Below, piece by piece: positions 24,601-32,861 of a stretch of DNA of 64,000 bases. The notes beneath the pieces are model-generated. The model was given only the letters and a program-made list of their open reading frames with translations, did not search any database and was not told the origin of the DNA. Location: NCBI RefSeq assembly GCF_900143685.1, contig NZ_LT671675.1, positions 1,853,985 through 1,917,984 of the forward strand. Reading direction: 5' to 3'. Numbering within the stretch: position 1 is the first letter of the stretch; the number at the start of each line of letters is the position of its first letter. Source of the stretch: Parolsenella massiliensis (GTDB taxonomy: Bacteria > Actinomycetota > Coriobacteriia > Coriobacteriales > Atopobiaceae). A program made the position numbers and the translations under genes.

Positions 24601-25578
24601 CTACTTCACGCGGCTCTCGGTGTTCCACCACTCGCCAAGCTGGGCGATGTTGCCGCGAATGTGCTCGCAGCTGGCACGGAACGCGGCCTGCTCGCGCTCA
24701 TTGAGCGGCAGCTCGAAGGTCTCCTCGATGCCGTTGGCGCCCACGACGCACGGAATGGACGAGAAGATGCCCTCCTCGCCGTGCTCGCCCGTAAGCAGCG
24801 TGGAGCAGCAGGTCACGTAGTGCTCGTTGCCAAGAATCGCCTGGACGAGGCGAACGGCCGCCTGGGCCACGGCGTACTCGGTGCAGCCCTTGCCGGCATA
24901 CGTCACGTAGCCGCCATGACGCGCCTCCTCCTCGCACTCGAGCTGGTCAAAGCCAAAGCGCTCGGGCTGCTCGGCCGCAAGGTCCGCAAGCGTCTTGCAG
25001 CCAAAGCTCACGCAGGACATGGCCGCAAACTGCGAGGCACCGTGCTCGCCGAGCATATAGGCATTGATGGAGTGCTGGTCCAGGCCCGTGCGCTTCGAGA
25101 TGGCGTTGCGAAGGCGCGCGGAGTCCAGCGCGGTGCCCGATCCCACGATGCGCTTGGGGTCGCAGCCGGAGAGGCGCCAGATCTCGGTGCAGATGACGTC
25201 GCAGGGGTTGGAGATGGAGACCCACACGCCCTTGAAGCCGGCGTCGGTCACGCGGGCAACGAAGGTGCGCGCGATCTCGGACGTCACGAACAGCTCGCCG
25301 TCACGGTCCTTGGCGGCGCTCGCAACGTCGCCGGCAGCGTTCACAATGACGTCGCAGCCGGCGAGCTTCTCGTACTCGTCACCGCAGTTCACGATCTTGC
25401 AGTTGTGCGGGTAGAAAGACAGGGCGTCCGTGAAGTCCTGGCACTCGCTCGTGAGCTTCTGGTCGTTGATGTCGCACAGGTACAGCTCGTCGGCCAGACC
25501 CTGCATGAGAAGCGAGTTGGCCACGTGGGCGCCAACGTGTCCCTGACCGAGGACGCCAACCTTACGGATGTAAGCCAT
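24601..25578 (-). CDS. L-lactate / L-2-hydroxyisocaproate dehydrogenase family
   Basis: 325 residues of the LDH/MDH fold. The NAD site is VGVLGQGHVG; NPCDV, GTALDSARLR (Arg155, carboxylate anchor) and LGEHGASQF (His179, proton relay) are conserved. The substrate loop is not the usual LDH 'AGAPQKPGE' but NAAGDVASAAKDRDGE, longer and charged, reminiscent of L-2-hydroxyisocaproate dehydrogenases. It therefore reduces a 2-oxoacid with NADH, possibly not pyruvate. The ATG at 25578 has AAAAGGATAC upstream. Single gene with its own terminator, divergent from the methyltransferase gene. Confidence 0.82.
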   Translation of the reverse strand: MAYIRKVGVLGQGHVGAHVANSLLMQGLADELYLCDINDQKLTSECQDFTDALSFYPHNCKIVNCGDEYEKLAGCDVIVNAAGDVASAAKDRDGELFVTSEIARTFVARVTDAGFKGVWVSISNPCDVICTEIWRLSGCDPKRIVGSGTALDSARLRNAISKRTGLDQHSINAYMLGEHGASQFAAMSCVSFGCKTLADLAAEQPERFGFDQLECEEEARHGGYVTYAGKGCTEYAVAQAAVRLVQAILGNEHYVTCCSTLLTGEHGEEGIFSSIPCVVGANGIEETFELPLNEREQAAFRASCEHIRGNIAQLGEWWNTESRVK

Positions 25579-25712
25579 GTCGTATCCTTTTCTCTTAGAC
25601 GATTGGGCCTCGCGCGCACCGCGCGGAACGCCCATGAATAATGGAACAACAGTAACACTCTGGGAGACGCCCAAAACCAGCATTGGTGGGCGCCGTGCAA
25701 GCTGGGAGAACC

Positions 25713-26918
25713 ATGGGATTCAAGACGTACACATGCCCCATCGCAAAGTCGTGCGGCGGCTGCGAGTGGCTTGCCGTTCCCTACCCCATCCAGCTGCGCC
25801 GCAAGCGCGACGAGGTGCTGCGCCTGTTCGCCGACGTGCTGCCCGAGGGCGCCACCGCCCAGCAGCGCGAGGAGCTCGTGCCCATCCACGGCATGGACAC
25901 GGACGGCATGGAGCCCACCCACTACCGGCACAAGGCGGCCACGCCGTTTGCGCCGGCCAAGCGCGGCAGCATCCGCTCTGGCTTCTACGCGCGAGGAACG
26001 CACCGCATCGTGCCGTGCGCGAGCTGCATCGTCGAGGCCCCGCACGCGCGAGAGGCGCTGCTAGCCGTTGCCCGCGCCGCCGAAGAGCTCCACATCCCCG
26101 CCTATGACGAGGACCACGGCCGCGGCCTTCTGCGCCACGCCGTCGTTCGCATGGGATACGCCACGGACGAGGCGCTGCTCACCATCGTCACGAACGGCGG
26201 GCAGATCGCCAGGGAGCGCCAGCTCGTCGAGCGCATCAGGGCACGCGCGCCCTTCGTGACGGCCATTGCGCAGAACGTGAACCAACGCCGCACGAACGCC
26301 ATTCTCGGCCACGAGACCCGCGCGCTGTACGGCGGCGGGCGCATGGTCGACGAGCTGCTGGGCTGCGAGTTCGAGATTGGTCCCACGTCCTTCTACCAGA
26401 CGAACCCAGCCCAGACCGAGGTACTCTACTCGCTGGCCATCGAGGGTGCGGGCCTTCAGGCTGGCATGCGCGTGCTCGACGCCTACTGCGGCATCGGCAC
26501 GATTGGCATGTGCGCCGCCAAGCAGGTGGATGGCCTCCAGGTTGTGGGCGTGGAGCAGGTCGAGGGGGCCGTGGCGAACGCCCGCGCCAACGCTCGGCGC
26601 AACGGGTTGGCCGACCGCTGCAAGTTCGTCTGCGCCGACGCCACCGCCTACATGCGAGACGTCGCCAAGGCCGGTCGCGAGGGCTTCGATGCCGTCATCA
26701 TGGACCCTCCGCGTGCCGGCTCCACGCCCACGTTCATCAACGGCGTGCTGGGCCTGGCGCCCGAGCGCGTCGTCTACGTGAGCTGCAACCCCGTGACGCA
26801 GCGTCGCGACCTCGAGCTGTTCCTCGCCGGCGGCTACGACATCGAAAGCCTCGAAGTCGTGGACATGTTCCCGCACACGAAGCATGCCGAGACCGTGCTG
26901 GTGCTGCGTCGGCACTAG
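25713..26918 (+). CDS. 23S rRNA (uracil-C5)-methyltransferase, RlmD/RumA-like
   Basis: 401 residues. The N-terminus has CPIAKSCGGCEW (C-X5-C-X2-C) and a later CASC, the ligands of a [4Fe-4S] cluster in RlmD. The SAM pocket is VLDAYCGIGTIGM, followed by VIMDPPRAG and the catalytic-Cys motif YVSCNP. These enzymes methylate a uridine in 23S rRNA (TrmA relatives act on tRNA and usually lack the cluster). No TRAM domain is visible at the N-terminus. The start at 25713 is fixed by GGGAGAACC. RNA target not determined from sequence. Confidence 0.83.
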   Translation: MGFKTYTCPIAKSCGGCEWLAVPYPIQLRRKRDEVLRLFADVLPEGATAQQREELVPIHGMDTDGMEPTHYRHKAATPFAPAKRGSIRSGFYARGTHRIVPCASCIVEAPHAREALLAVARAAEELHIPAYDEDHGRGLLRHAVVRMGYATDEALLTIVTNGGQIARERQLVERIRARAPFVTAIAQNVNQRRTNAILGHETRALYGGGRMVDELLGCEFEIGPTSFYQTNPAQTEVLYSLAIEGAGLQAGMRVLDAYCGIGTIGMCAAKQVDGLQVVGVEQVEGAVANARANARRNGLADRCKFVCADATAYMRDVAKAGREGFDAVIMDPPRAGSTPTFINGVLGLAPERVVYVSCNPVTQRRDLELFLAGGYDIESLEVVDMFPHTKHAETVLVLRRH

Positions 26919-26923
26919 AGAGA

Positions 26924-26997
26924 AGCGCGAGTGCAGCCTTTCGGTCACCTGGGGCCCCAAAACGGCCCCATACTGACCAATTAGCTACACTCGCGCT
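26924..26997. repeat. Compound palindromic element between convergent genes (family copy 1)
   Basis: A 74-nt imperfect palindrome. Outer arms AGCGCGAGTG/CACTCGCGCT (26924-26933 and 26988-26997), middle arms GGTCA/TGACC and inner arms TGGGGCC/GGCCCCA surround CCAAAAC. It lies between the ends of the methyltransferase and purN genes and may terminate both. It shares ordered blocks (GGTCAxTATG, TTTxG) with the element at 39259-39323. Confidence 0.65.
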
Positions 26998-27032
26998 CCG
27001 TGAAGGCGAGAAAACGCCGAGAAGGCCCGTCG

Positions 27033-27653
27033 CTACTCCGGGTCGATGCTCACGCGCAGGCCGTCGCCCACGTGGACGCGGCCGGCGGCGAGCCAACCGA
27101 TGACCTCGGGGTACAGCTCGTGCTCGATCTCGTGGATGTGGGCCTCGAGCTCGTCCACGCTCCAGCCCTCCTCCACCGGCAGCGCGCGCTGGGCGATGAT
27201 GGGACCCTTGTCGTACTCCTCGTTGGCAAAGTGCACCGTGACGCCCGTGACCTTGACGCCGCGCTCGTAGGCATCGGCGATGGCGTGGGCCCCGCGGAAG
27301 CTCGGCAGCAACGCCGGATGCAGGTTCACCACGTGGTTGGGATAGGCGGCGAGCAGCGGCGCGTGGACCATGCGCATGTAGCCGGCCATGATGACATACT
27401 CGCAGCCATGGCTCTTGAGCTCGGCGGCAATGATCTCGTCGGCCCGCTCGGGGTCCGCGTACATCTCCTTGGACAGCGTGAGTGTCTGCAGCCCCGCGGC
27501 CTCGGCGCGCTTGAGCCCATAGGCGCTTGGGCGGCTCGACACCACGAGTTCGATGCTCGCGTTGAGGCTGCCGTCTGCGATGCGGTCGATGATGGCCTGC
27601 AGGTTTGTGCCACTGCCAGAGAGCAGCACGCCGATCTTCAGCGGTTCGCTCAT
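27033..27653 (-). CDS. purN: Phosphoribosylglycinamide formyltransferase (PurN)
   Basis: 206 residues. GVLLSGSGTNLQAI, VIMAGYMRM, VNLHPALLPSFRGAHAI (catalytic His) and GVTVHFANEEYDKGPII are diagnostic. It transfers a formyl group from 10-formyl-THF to GAR, step three of purine synthesis. The ATG at 27653 was preferred over the GTG one codon earlier because AGGAGG then has normal spacing. It starts 9 nt after purM. Last gene of the purE-sortase-purF-purM-purN run. Confidence 0.95.
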   Translation of the reverse strand: MSEPLKIGVLLSGSGTNLQAIIDRIADGSLNASIELVVSSRPSAYGLKRAEAAGLQTLTLSKEMYADPERADEIIAAELKSHGCEYVIMAGYMRMVHAPLLAAYPNHVVNLHPALLPSFRGAHAIADAYERGVKVTGVTVHFANEEYDKGPIIAQRALPVEEGWSVDELEAHIHEIEHELYPEVIGWLAAGRVHVGDGLRVSIDPE

Positions 27654-27662
27654 CACGGCCTC

Positions 27663-28739
27663 CTACTCGGCGTCGTCGCGGTACTGGACGCAGCCCGTGC
27701 CCGGCACGCACTCGCCCATGACGAACGGCTCGAGCCCCTCGGCCTTGAGCGCGGCGGTCACGGCGTCCACGTCCTCCGGTGCGCAGATGATGCTCATGCC
27801 CACGCCCATGTTGAACGTCTTGTACGCCTCCGTGAGCGAAAGGCCCGCAAGGCGGCTCACATAGGTGATGATGGGCGGGATGCTCCACGCGGGACCAGCC
27901 TCGCCACCGCGATAGACGAGTGCGTCGACGTCTGCGGGCAGCGCACGGTTAAGGTTCTCGGTGATGCCGCCGCCCGTGATGTGGGCCATGGCGTGGATGG
28001 GCGCACCGGCGCGCAGCACGCGGATGAGCTGGCCGGCATAGATCGTGGTGGGACGCATCACGGCGTCGGCCACGGACTCGCCGAGCTCCTCGTTGTAGGC
28101 CTCGAGCTCCTCGACACTGCGCCCCTCAATGGCGACCTTGCGCACGAGCGAGTATCCGTTGGAGTGGATGCCCGAGCTCGGCAGGCCGAGAATGACGTCG
28201 CCCGCCTTGACCTTCTCGGGACCAATCATCTTCGGGCGGTCCACGACGCCCACCACGAAGCCGGCGAGGTCGTAGTCATCGGGGTTCATCACGCCGGGGT
28301 GCTCGGCCATCTCGCCGCCCACGAGGGCGCAGCCGCTCTTCTTGCAGCCGTTGGCGATGCCGGCAACGATCTGGGCAACGTGGTCTGCGCGCAGCTTGCC
28401 GATGGCCACGTAGTCGAGGAAGAACAGCGGCTCGGCGCCGATGGGCACCACGTCGTCGACGCACATGGCCACGAGGTCCTCGCCCACCGTGTCGTGGCGG
28501 TCCAACAGCTGGGCGATGGCAAGCTTCGTGCCCACGCCGTCGGTGCCCGAGACCATCACGGGGTCTTCCATGTCCTTGAACGCGGCGGCCGAGAAGCACC
28601 CGCCAAAGCCACCGAGGCCGCCGATGACCTCGGGGCGGCTCGTCTCCTTCACGGCAGCCTTGATGGCATCCACCGCGCGGGCACCCTCGGCGGTATCGAC
28701 GCCGGCGTCCTCGTAGGTCACGTGCTTGTCGTTGCTCAT
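27663..28739 (-). CDS. purM: Phosphoribosylformylglycinamidine cyclo-ligase (PurM)
   Basis: 358 residues. TYEDAGVDTAEGARAVDAIK, GGFGGCF, DGVGTKLAIAQ, CVDDVVPIGAEPLFFLDYVAIG, ALVGGEMAEHPG and HITGGGITENLNRALP are PurM motifs. It closes the imidazole ring of AIR using ATP. The ATG at 28739 has AAAGGACC upstream; the longer frame overlaps purF sequence and is spurious. It lies 110 nt downstream of purF. Confidence 0.95.
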   Translation of the reverse strand: MSNDKHVTYEDAGVDTAEGARAVDAIKAAVKETSRPEVIGGLGGFGGCFSAAAFKDMEDPVMVSGTDGVGTKLAIAQLLDRHDTVGEDLVAMCVDDVVPIGAEPLFFLDYVAIGKLRADHVAQIVAGIANGCKKSGCALVGGEMAEHPGVMNPDDYDLAGFVVGVVDRPKMIGPEKVKAGDVILGLPSSGIHSNGYSLVRKVAIEGRSVEELEAYNEELGESVADAVMRPTTIYAGQLIRVLRAGAPIHAMAHITGGGITENLNRALPADVDALVYRGGEAGPAWSIPPIITYVSRLAGLSLTEAYKTFNMGVGMSIICAPEDVDAVTAALKAEGLEPFVMGECVPGTGCVQYRDDAE

Positions 28740-28849
28740 GAGAGGTCCTTTCGTGGGTTGGACAGTCGAGCTGGTCTTACGCCGGGCGCGCCGGCAAAAA
28801 AGCGGGGCGCCGCCAGCCAGCGGGCATGGCGACGCTAATGAAACCTGAG

Positions 28850-30397
28850 CTAGATCTCCTCGTTTGCCACGTCGTCGACGTGCATGCGCGAAGCGGCGCT
28901 GGCATGTGCGAGGTTCCTGGGCTTGTAGCCCTCCAGGAACTTGCCCGCCGAGAAGCTCGCCGGAATCTCCACGGGGTACTCGCCCGTGAAGCACGCCTCG
29001 CAGTAGCCGCTGCGTCCGGCGGCGCAGCCCTCGCAGTGCGAGAGGTTGGGAACGCAGGCGCGAAGGCCCTCGGGAGACAGGAAGGCCAGCGAGTCCGCGC
29101 CAATGTAGTCGCAGATCTCGTCGACGGTCTTGCTCGCGGAGATGAGCTGGTCCTGGGTGTCCGTGTCGATGCCATAGAAGCACGGCCACGTGACCTCGGG
29201 CGAGTTGATGCGCATGTGGACCTCGGTGGCGCCGGCCTCCTTGAGCATGCGGACAATCTGCTTGGACGTCGTGCCGCGAACGATGGAGTCGTCCACGACC
29301 ACGAGGCGCTTGCCGGCGACGTTGTCGGTGAGGGCGTTCAGCTTGAGGCGCACGCCCATCTCACGCAGCTCCTGCGTGGGCTGGATGAACGTGCGGGCCA
29401 CGTAGCGGTTCTTGATGAGGCCCTCGCCAAACGGCAGGCCCAGCTCGTGCGCAAAGCCCTCCGCGGGCGGAAGGCCAGAGTCTGGCACGCCAATGACGAG
29501 GTCGACGTCTGCCGGTGCCTCCTGCGCCAAGCGGCGACCCATGTCGTAACGCATGGAGTAGACGCTCTTGCCATGGAAGCGCGAGTCGGGACGCGCAAAG
29601 TAAACGTGCTCGAAGATGCACTCGGCGCGAGGCTCGGGGTCAAGCGCCTGGGTGGAGGAGATCCCGTCGTCAGAGATGCGAATGATCTCGCCAGGACGCA
29701 CGTCTCGCACGTACTCGGCGCCCACGATGTCGAGGGCGCACGTCTCGCTGGCGACGACCCAGCCCTGGTCATTCGCGAGCTTGCCCAGGCACAGCGGGCG
29801 GATGCCGTGCGGGTCGCGGAACGCGTACAGTGCGTTCTCGCGGATGAGGGCCATGGCGTAGCCGCCCTCCATCATGGCCATCGCATGCGCGATGCCAGCA
29901 CGGAGCTGGTGCTTCTTCTCGGTGAAGAAGCCAATGAGGCGGGCCGCCACCTCGGAGTCGGTGTGCGTGCGGAACGGCACGCCGTTGTTGATGAGCTCGA
30001 CGCGGAGCTGGTCGAAGTTCACGAGCGTGCCGTTGTGCGCAAGCGCGATGAGCACGTCATTGATGGCGGAGAGGTGCGGCTGGGCGCTCTCCCAGCCCTT
30101 GGAGCCCGCCGTGCCGTAGCGCACGTGGCCGATGGCGACCTTGCCGGGAAGCGCCGAGAGGTCGGAGTCGGTGAAGGCCTGGGTCACGAGGCCCAGGTCC
30201 TTCGTGGCCATGACGGTGGCGCCATCTCCCACGGCGATGCCGGCGCTCTCCTGACCACGGTGCTGAAGCGCATGGAGCGCGAAGTACGTCATGCGCGCAA
30301 CGTCGCGCTCCGGGGCCCAGATGCCAAACACGCCGCACTCGTCATGAAGCGAGTCCGATTCGTTGGTGGCGTTCTCGTTCACAGTACGGTCAGACAT
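28850..30397 (-). CDS. purF: Amidophosphoribosyltransferase (PurF)
   Basis: 515 residues. The first 20 residues form a propeptide that is probably cleaved to expose Cys21 (HDECGVFGIW), the glutaminase nucleophile. The PRPP site is LVVVDDSIVRGTT. The C-terminus has ACVPNLSHCEGCAAGRSGYCEACF, whose clustered cysteines fit the [4Fe-4S]-containing Bacillus/actinobacterial type. The enzyme makes phosphoribosylamine, the first committed purine step. The ATG at 30397 has GGAGGGG upstream. It starts 14 nt past the sortase stop. Confidence 0.95.
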   Translation of the reverse strand: MSDRTVNENATNESDSLHDECGVFGIWAPERDVARMTYFALHALQHRGQESAGIAVGDGATVMATKDLGLVTQAFTDSDLSALPGKVAIGHVRYGTAGSKGWESAQPHLSAINDVLIALAHNGTLVNFDQLRVELINNGVPFRTHTDSEVAARLIGFFTEKKHQLRAGIAHAMAMMEGGYAMALIRENALYAFRDPHGIRPLCLGKLANDQGWVVASETCALDIVGAEYVRDVRPGEIIRISDDGISSTQALDPEPRAECIFEHVYFARPDSRFHGKSVYSMRYDMGRRLAQEAPADVDLVIGVPDSGLPPAEGFAHELGLPFGEGLIKNRYVARTFIQPTQELREMGVRLKLNALTDNVAGKRLVVVDDSIVRGTTSKQIVRMLKEAGATEVHMRINSPEVTWPCFYGIDTDTQDQLISASKTVDEICDYIGADSLAFLSPEGLRACVPNLSHCEGCAAGRSGYCEACFTGEYPVEIPASFSAGKFLEGYKPRNLAHASAASRMHVDDVANEEI

Positions 30398-30411
30398 GCG
30401 GTTCCCCTCCG

Positions 30412-31380
30412 CTAGCTGGCTGATACGGCGGTATCGGTGCCGGAGACCTCGCTCTTGAGCGCACACACGAGCAGTCCTCGGCCGTTGCCCTTTCCAAAGT
30501 CGTTCTCGTAGTCGCAGGTGCACAGCGTGAGCACGCGCGAGACGTTCGAGACGGCAGCGTCTGCCGAGCCACTCTTTGCCGTGGCCTGCGACAGCGCGTC
30601 CGCGAGGTAGGCGTGGAAGTCATCGTCCGAGGAAAACGTGGTCTGTCGGGCGGCGCCGTTCGTGGCGGCAGACTTGTAGAAGAGCAGCGGCTCGAGCTCG
30701 TAGTTTGCGTCCTCCGTGAGGTACCAGACGGTGTCGACGCCGTTGAAGTAATCCTGGCTGGCGAACTCGTCCACGTCGGTGAACATGGCGCCGTTGTTGA
30801 GGTGGTGGCCGTAGATGAGCGTCTGGCGGTCAACCAAGCCGGGACAGGCGTTCTCGTAGTCCATGGAGATCTGGCCGCCCACGGAGTAGGTGCCCTCGGC
30901 GCTCGTGCGCAGGTATGTGTCGTTCGAGTCGCCCTGGTAGACCGGGAAGTCCACATGCGTGCCGGGGATGTAGATCCAGCCCACGATGTCGGCGTTCACG
31001 GCCTTGAGACCCGCCCAGTCGATGGTGGGCGGCTGGGCCGCGTCATCTGAGACCGTGGCATAGGCGGCGAGCTTGGCGTTGTTCTCGTCCTGGACGTGGT
31101 ACTGGTACTGGGCGTATCCCCACATGCCACCGGCGACGAGCAGCAGCGCCACGCCCACGATGATGAGCAGCGTGGACAGGACGTTGCGACCGCGCCTCTG
31201 CTTGTTTAGGCGAGAGGGCTTGGGGTCACGCGAGCCGCGAGACTTGCGGCCGGTCGTGCGCGAGGCGTGGGACGCGGTGCGGGAGCAAGCGCCGGCGGAG
31301 GCCGGAACGTAGCCGGTCTTCGTCGTGGTTGCGGCGGGGCCGTCTTGCTTGAAGTGCTTTCCGTTCGACTTCTGAGCCAT
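30412..31380 (-). CDS. Class B sortase
   Basis: 322 residues. A basic N-terminal cytoplasmic segment of about 65 residues, one membrane anchor (VLSTLLIIVGVALLLVAGGMWGY, about 67-89) and an extracellular sortase domain. GWIYIPGTHVDFPVYQG, IYGHHLNNGAMF (catalytic His), LTLCTCDYEN (TLxTC catalytic Cys) and a following NGRGLLV (Arg) make it class B. Such transpeptidases attach surface or haem proteins to the wall, or build pili in some actinobacteria. It lies between purE and purF with gaps of 9 and 14 nt, an unexpected place. The only sortase substrate visible here is the giant IPQTG protein at 48717. Confidence 0.88.
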   Translation of the reverse strand: MAQKSNGKHFKQDGPAATTTKTGYVPASAGACSRTASHASRTTGRKSRGSRDPKPSRLNKQRRGRNVLSTLLIIVGVALLLVAGGMWGYAQYQYHVQDENNAKLAAYATVSDDAAQPPTIDWAGLKAVNADIVGWIYIPGTHVDFPVYQGDSNDTYLRTSAEGTYSVGGQISMDYENACPGLVDRQTLIYGHHLNNGAMFTDVDEFASQDYFNGVDTVWYLTEDANYELEPLLFYKSAATNGAARQTTFSSDDDFHAYLADALSQATAKSGSADAAVSNVSRVLTLCTCDYENDFGKGNGRGLLVCALKSEVSGTDTAVSAS

Positions 31381-31389
31381 TCGCCCAAC

Positions 31390-31851
31390 CTAGCCCTGGG
31401 CCATGGAGCGCTTGAACTCGACGATCTTCTCGCGATACTCAGGCAGGGTGGCGCCAAGGATCTGCGTGGCGTAGATGGCCGCGTTCTTGGCGCCGTTGAT
31501 CGCAACGCAGGCGACGGGCACGCCGCTGGGCATCTGGACCATGGAGAGCAGCGAGTCCATGCCGCCCAGGTCGCTCGTCTTCATCGGGACGCCAATGATG
31601 GGAAGCGGCGTGTAGGCGGCAACGACGCCACCCAGGTGCGCGGCCTTGCCGGCTGCGGCGATGATGACCTTGAGGCCGCGGTCCGCGGCGGTTGCGGCCC
31701 ACTCGTGGACCTTGTCAGGCGTGCGGTGGGCGCTCGCGATGACGAGCTCGTAGGGAACGCCGAGCTCGTCAAGCTGACCCATGCATGCCTCCATGGTGGG
31801 CATGTCAGACTTGGAACCCATGATGATGCCAACGAGCGGCTGATCTGCCAT
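31390..31851 (-). CDS. purE: N5-carboxyaminoimidazole ribonucleotide mutase (PurE class I)
   Basis: 153 residues. GIIMGSKSDMPTMEA, ASAHRTPDKV (catalytic His) and AAGKAAHLGGVVAAYTPLPIIGVP are PurE motifs. It converts N5-CAIR to CAIR in purine synthesis. No purK is in the window. The start is preceded by GAGGAGCGAAC. It opens the purE-sortase-purF-purM-purN cluster, with a promoter-like sequence overlapping the end of the kinase gene upstream. Confidence 0.95.
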   Translation of the reverse strand: MADQPLVGIIMGSKSDMPTMEACMGQLDELGVPYELVIASAHRTPDKVHEWAATAADRGLKVIIAAAGKAAHLGGVVAAYTPLPIIGVPMKTSDLGGMDSLLSMVQMPSGVPVACVAINGAKNAAIYATQILGATLPEYREKIVEFKRSMAQG

Positions 31852-31907
31852 GTTCGCTCCTCAGGTTGGTGCCTGTATGTCTGCATTGCGCGCACGCGCA
31901 AACTCCA

Positions 31908-31936
31908 AGTATAGCCACGTCGAGCCCGTCAGATAA
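31908..31936 (-). promoter_or_regulatory. Putative promoter of the purE cluster
   Basis: On the minus strand TTATCT (31936-31931), 17 nt, then TATACT (31913-31908), about 57 nt before purE. The -35 is poor, the -10 good. It overlaps the stop codon region of the kinase gene. Confidence 0.45.
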
Positions 31937-32798
31937 GCGCCGTCACGTCTCCGAGGACCGATTCGAAGCTCACGCCCCTGCGCTCGTAGTCTGGCTGGAG
32001 GCGCGTGACGGCCATGGCGTCGCAAACGAAGTCGCCCGCGAAGCGCACGGCCTCGAGCAGTGAGCGGCCGGTGTAGATGGCTGCCGTGAGCGCGCTCGCA
32101 AACAGGTCGCCCGTGCCATGGATCATGAACGGGAGAAGCTCGGCGCGGACCTCCTCGAGCGAATCGCCGCAGGCCACGTAGTTTTTGATGACGCTCTCGC
32201 CCGCACGAACCACGCCCTTGAGCACGACCGTCCTCGCACCCATGGAGAGCAACGCGTCCGTGACACGGCGCACGTATTGCTCGTCCACGTCCTGGCCCCC
32301 GTAGGGGACGCCCGCGAGAATGGCCGCCTCCGTGAGATTGGGCGTGAGGACGTCCGAGCCGTTGACGAGGCCGCGTGTAGCCTCGCACATCTCGTCGGTG
32401 TAGGTGGGGTAGGTGTGGCCGCCGTCGCCCATGACGGGGTCGACAATGCGCAGGGCGGACGGGTACTCGCGGTACAGGCGCAAGATGGCGTCCACCTGCG
32501 CCGCAGATCCCAGAAAGCCCGAGTAGATGCCATCGAGCCGCACGCCGTGGACCTGCCAGGCGTCCAGGTAGGGCTCGAGCATGGGCGTGGTGTCGTACTG
32601 ATAGAAGCCCGGGAGCGCGGTGTTTGCCGAGAACAGCGACGTGGGCACCGGGCATACGTCGATGCCGGCAGCAGAGAGCACGGGAATGGCCACGCCCAGC
32701 GAGCACTTCCCGTAGCCGCACAGGTCATGGACGGCCGCAACGCGCGGCAGATAGGCGCCGTCACGGCTATAGAGGCAGATGTCAGCAGCTGAGCTCAT
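31929..32798 (-). CDS. pdxY: Pyridoxamine/pyridoxal kinase-like (ribokinase superfamily)
   Basis: 289 residues. VAAVHDLCGYGKCSLGVAIPVLSAAGIDVCPVPTSLFS is the typical N-terminus of Gram-positive pyridoxamine kinases. DGIYSGFLGSAAQVD, VDPVMGDGG, LTPNLTEAAIL and the HGTGDLFAS anion-hole/base motif follow. It phosphorylates B6 vitamers to make or salvage pyridoxal phosphate; a hydroxymethylpyrimidine kinase is the main alternative. The ATG at 32798 has GAGGAAAACC upstream. No other B6 genes are near. Confidence 0.8.
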   Translation of the reverse strand: MSSAADICLYSRDGAYLPRVAAVHDLCGYGKCSLGVAIPVLSAAGIDVCPVPTSLFSANTALPGFYQYDTTPMLEPYLDAWQVHGVRLDGIYSGFLGSAAQVDAILRLYREYPSALRIVDPVMGDGGHTYPTYTDEMCEATRGLVNGSDVLTPNLTEAAILAGVPYGGQDVDEQYVRRVTDALLSMGARTVVLKGVVRAGESVIKNYVACGDSLEEVRAELLPFMIHGTGDLFASALTAAIYTGRSLLEAVRFAGDFVCDAMAVTRLQPDYERRGVSFESVLGDVTALI

Positions 32799-32813
32799 GG
32801 TTTTCCTCGAGAC

Positions 32814-32850
32814 AAAAAGAGGGCGGCCCTCCGCATGGGTGGGCCGCCCC
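32814..32850 (-). terminator. Terminator of the TM-anchored hypothetical gene
   Basis: GGGCGGCCC/GGGCCGCCC arms (9 bp) are followed on the minus strand by TCTTTTTGTC. It separates this gene from the kinase gene. Confidence 0.85.
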
Positions 32851-32861
32851 GTCACTTGGTC

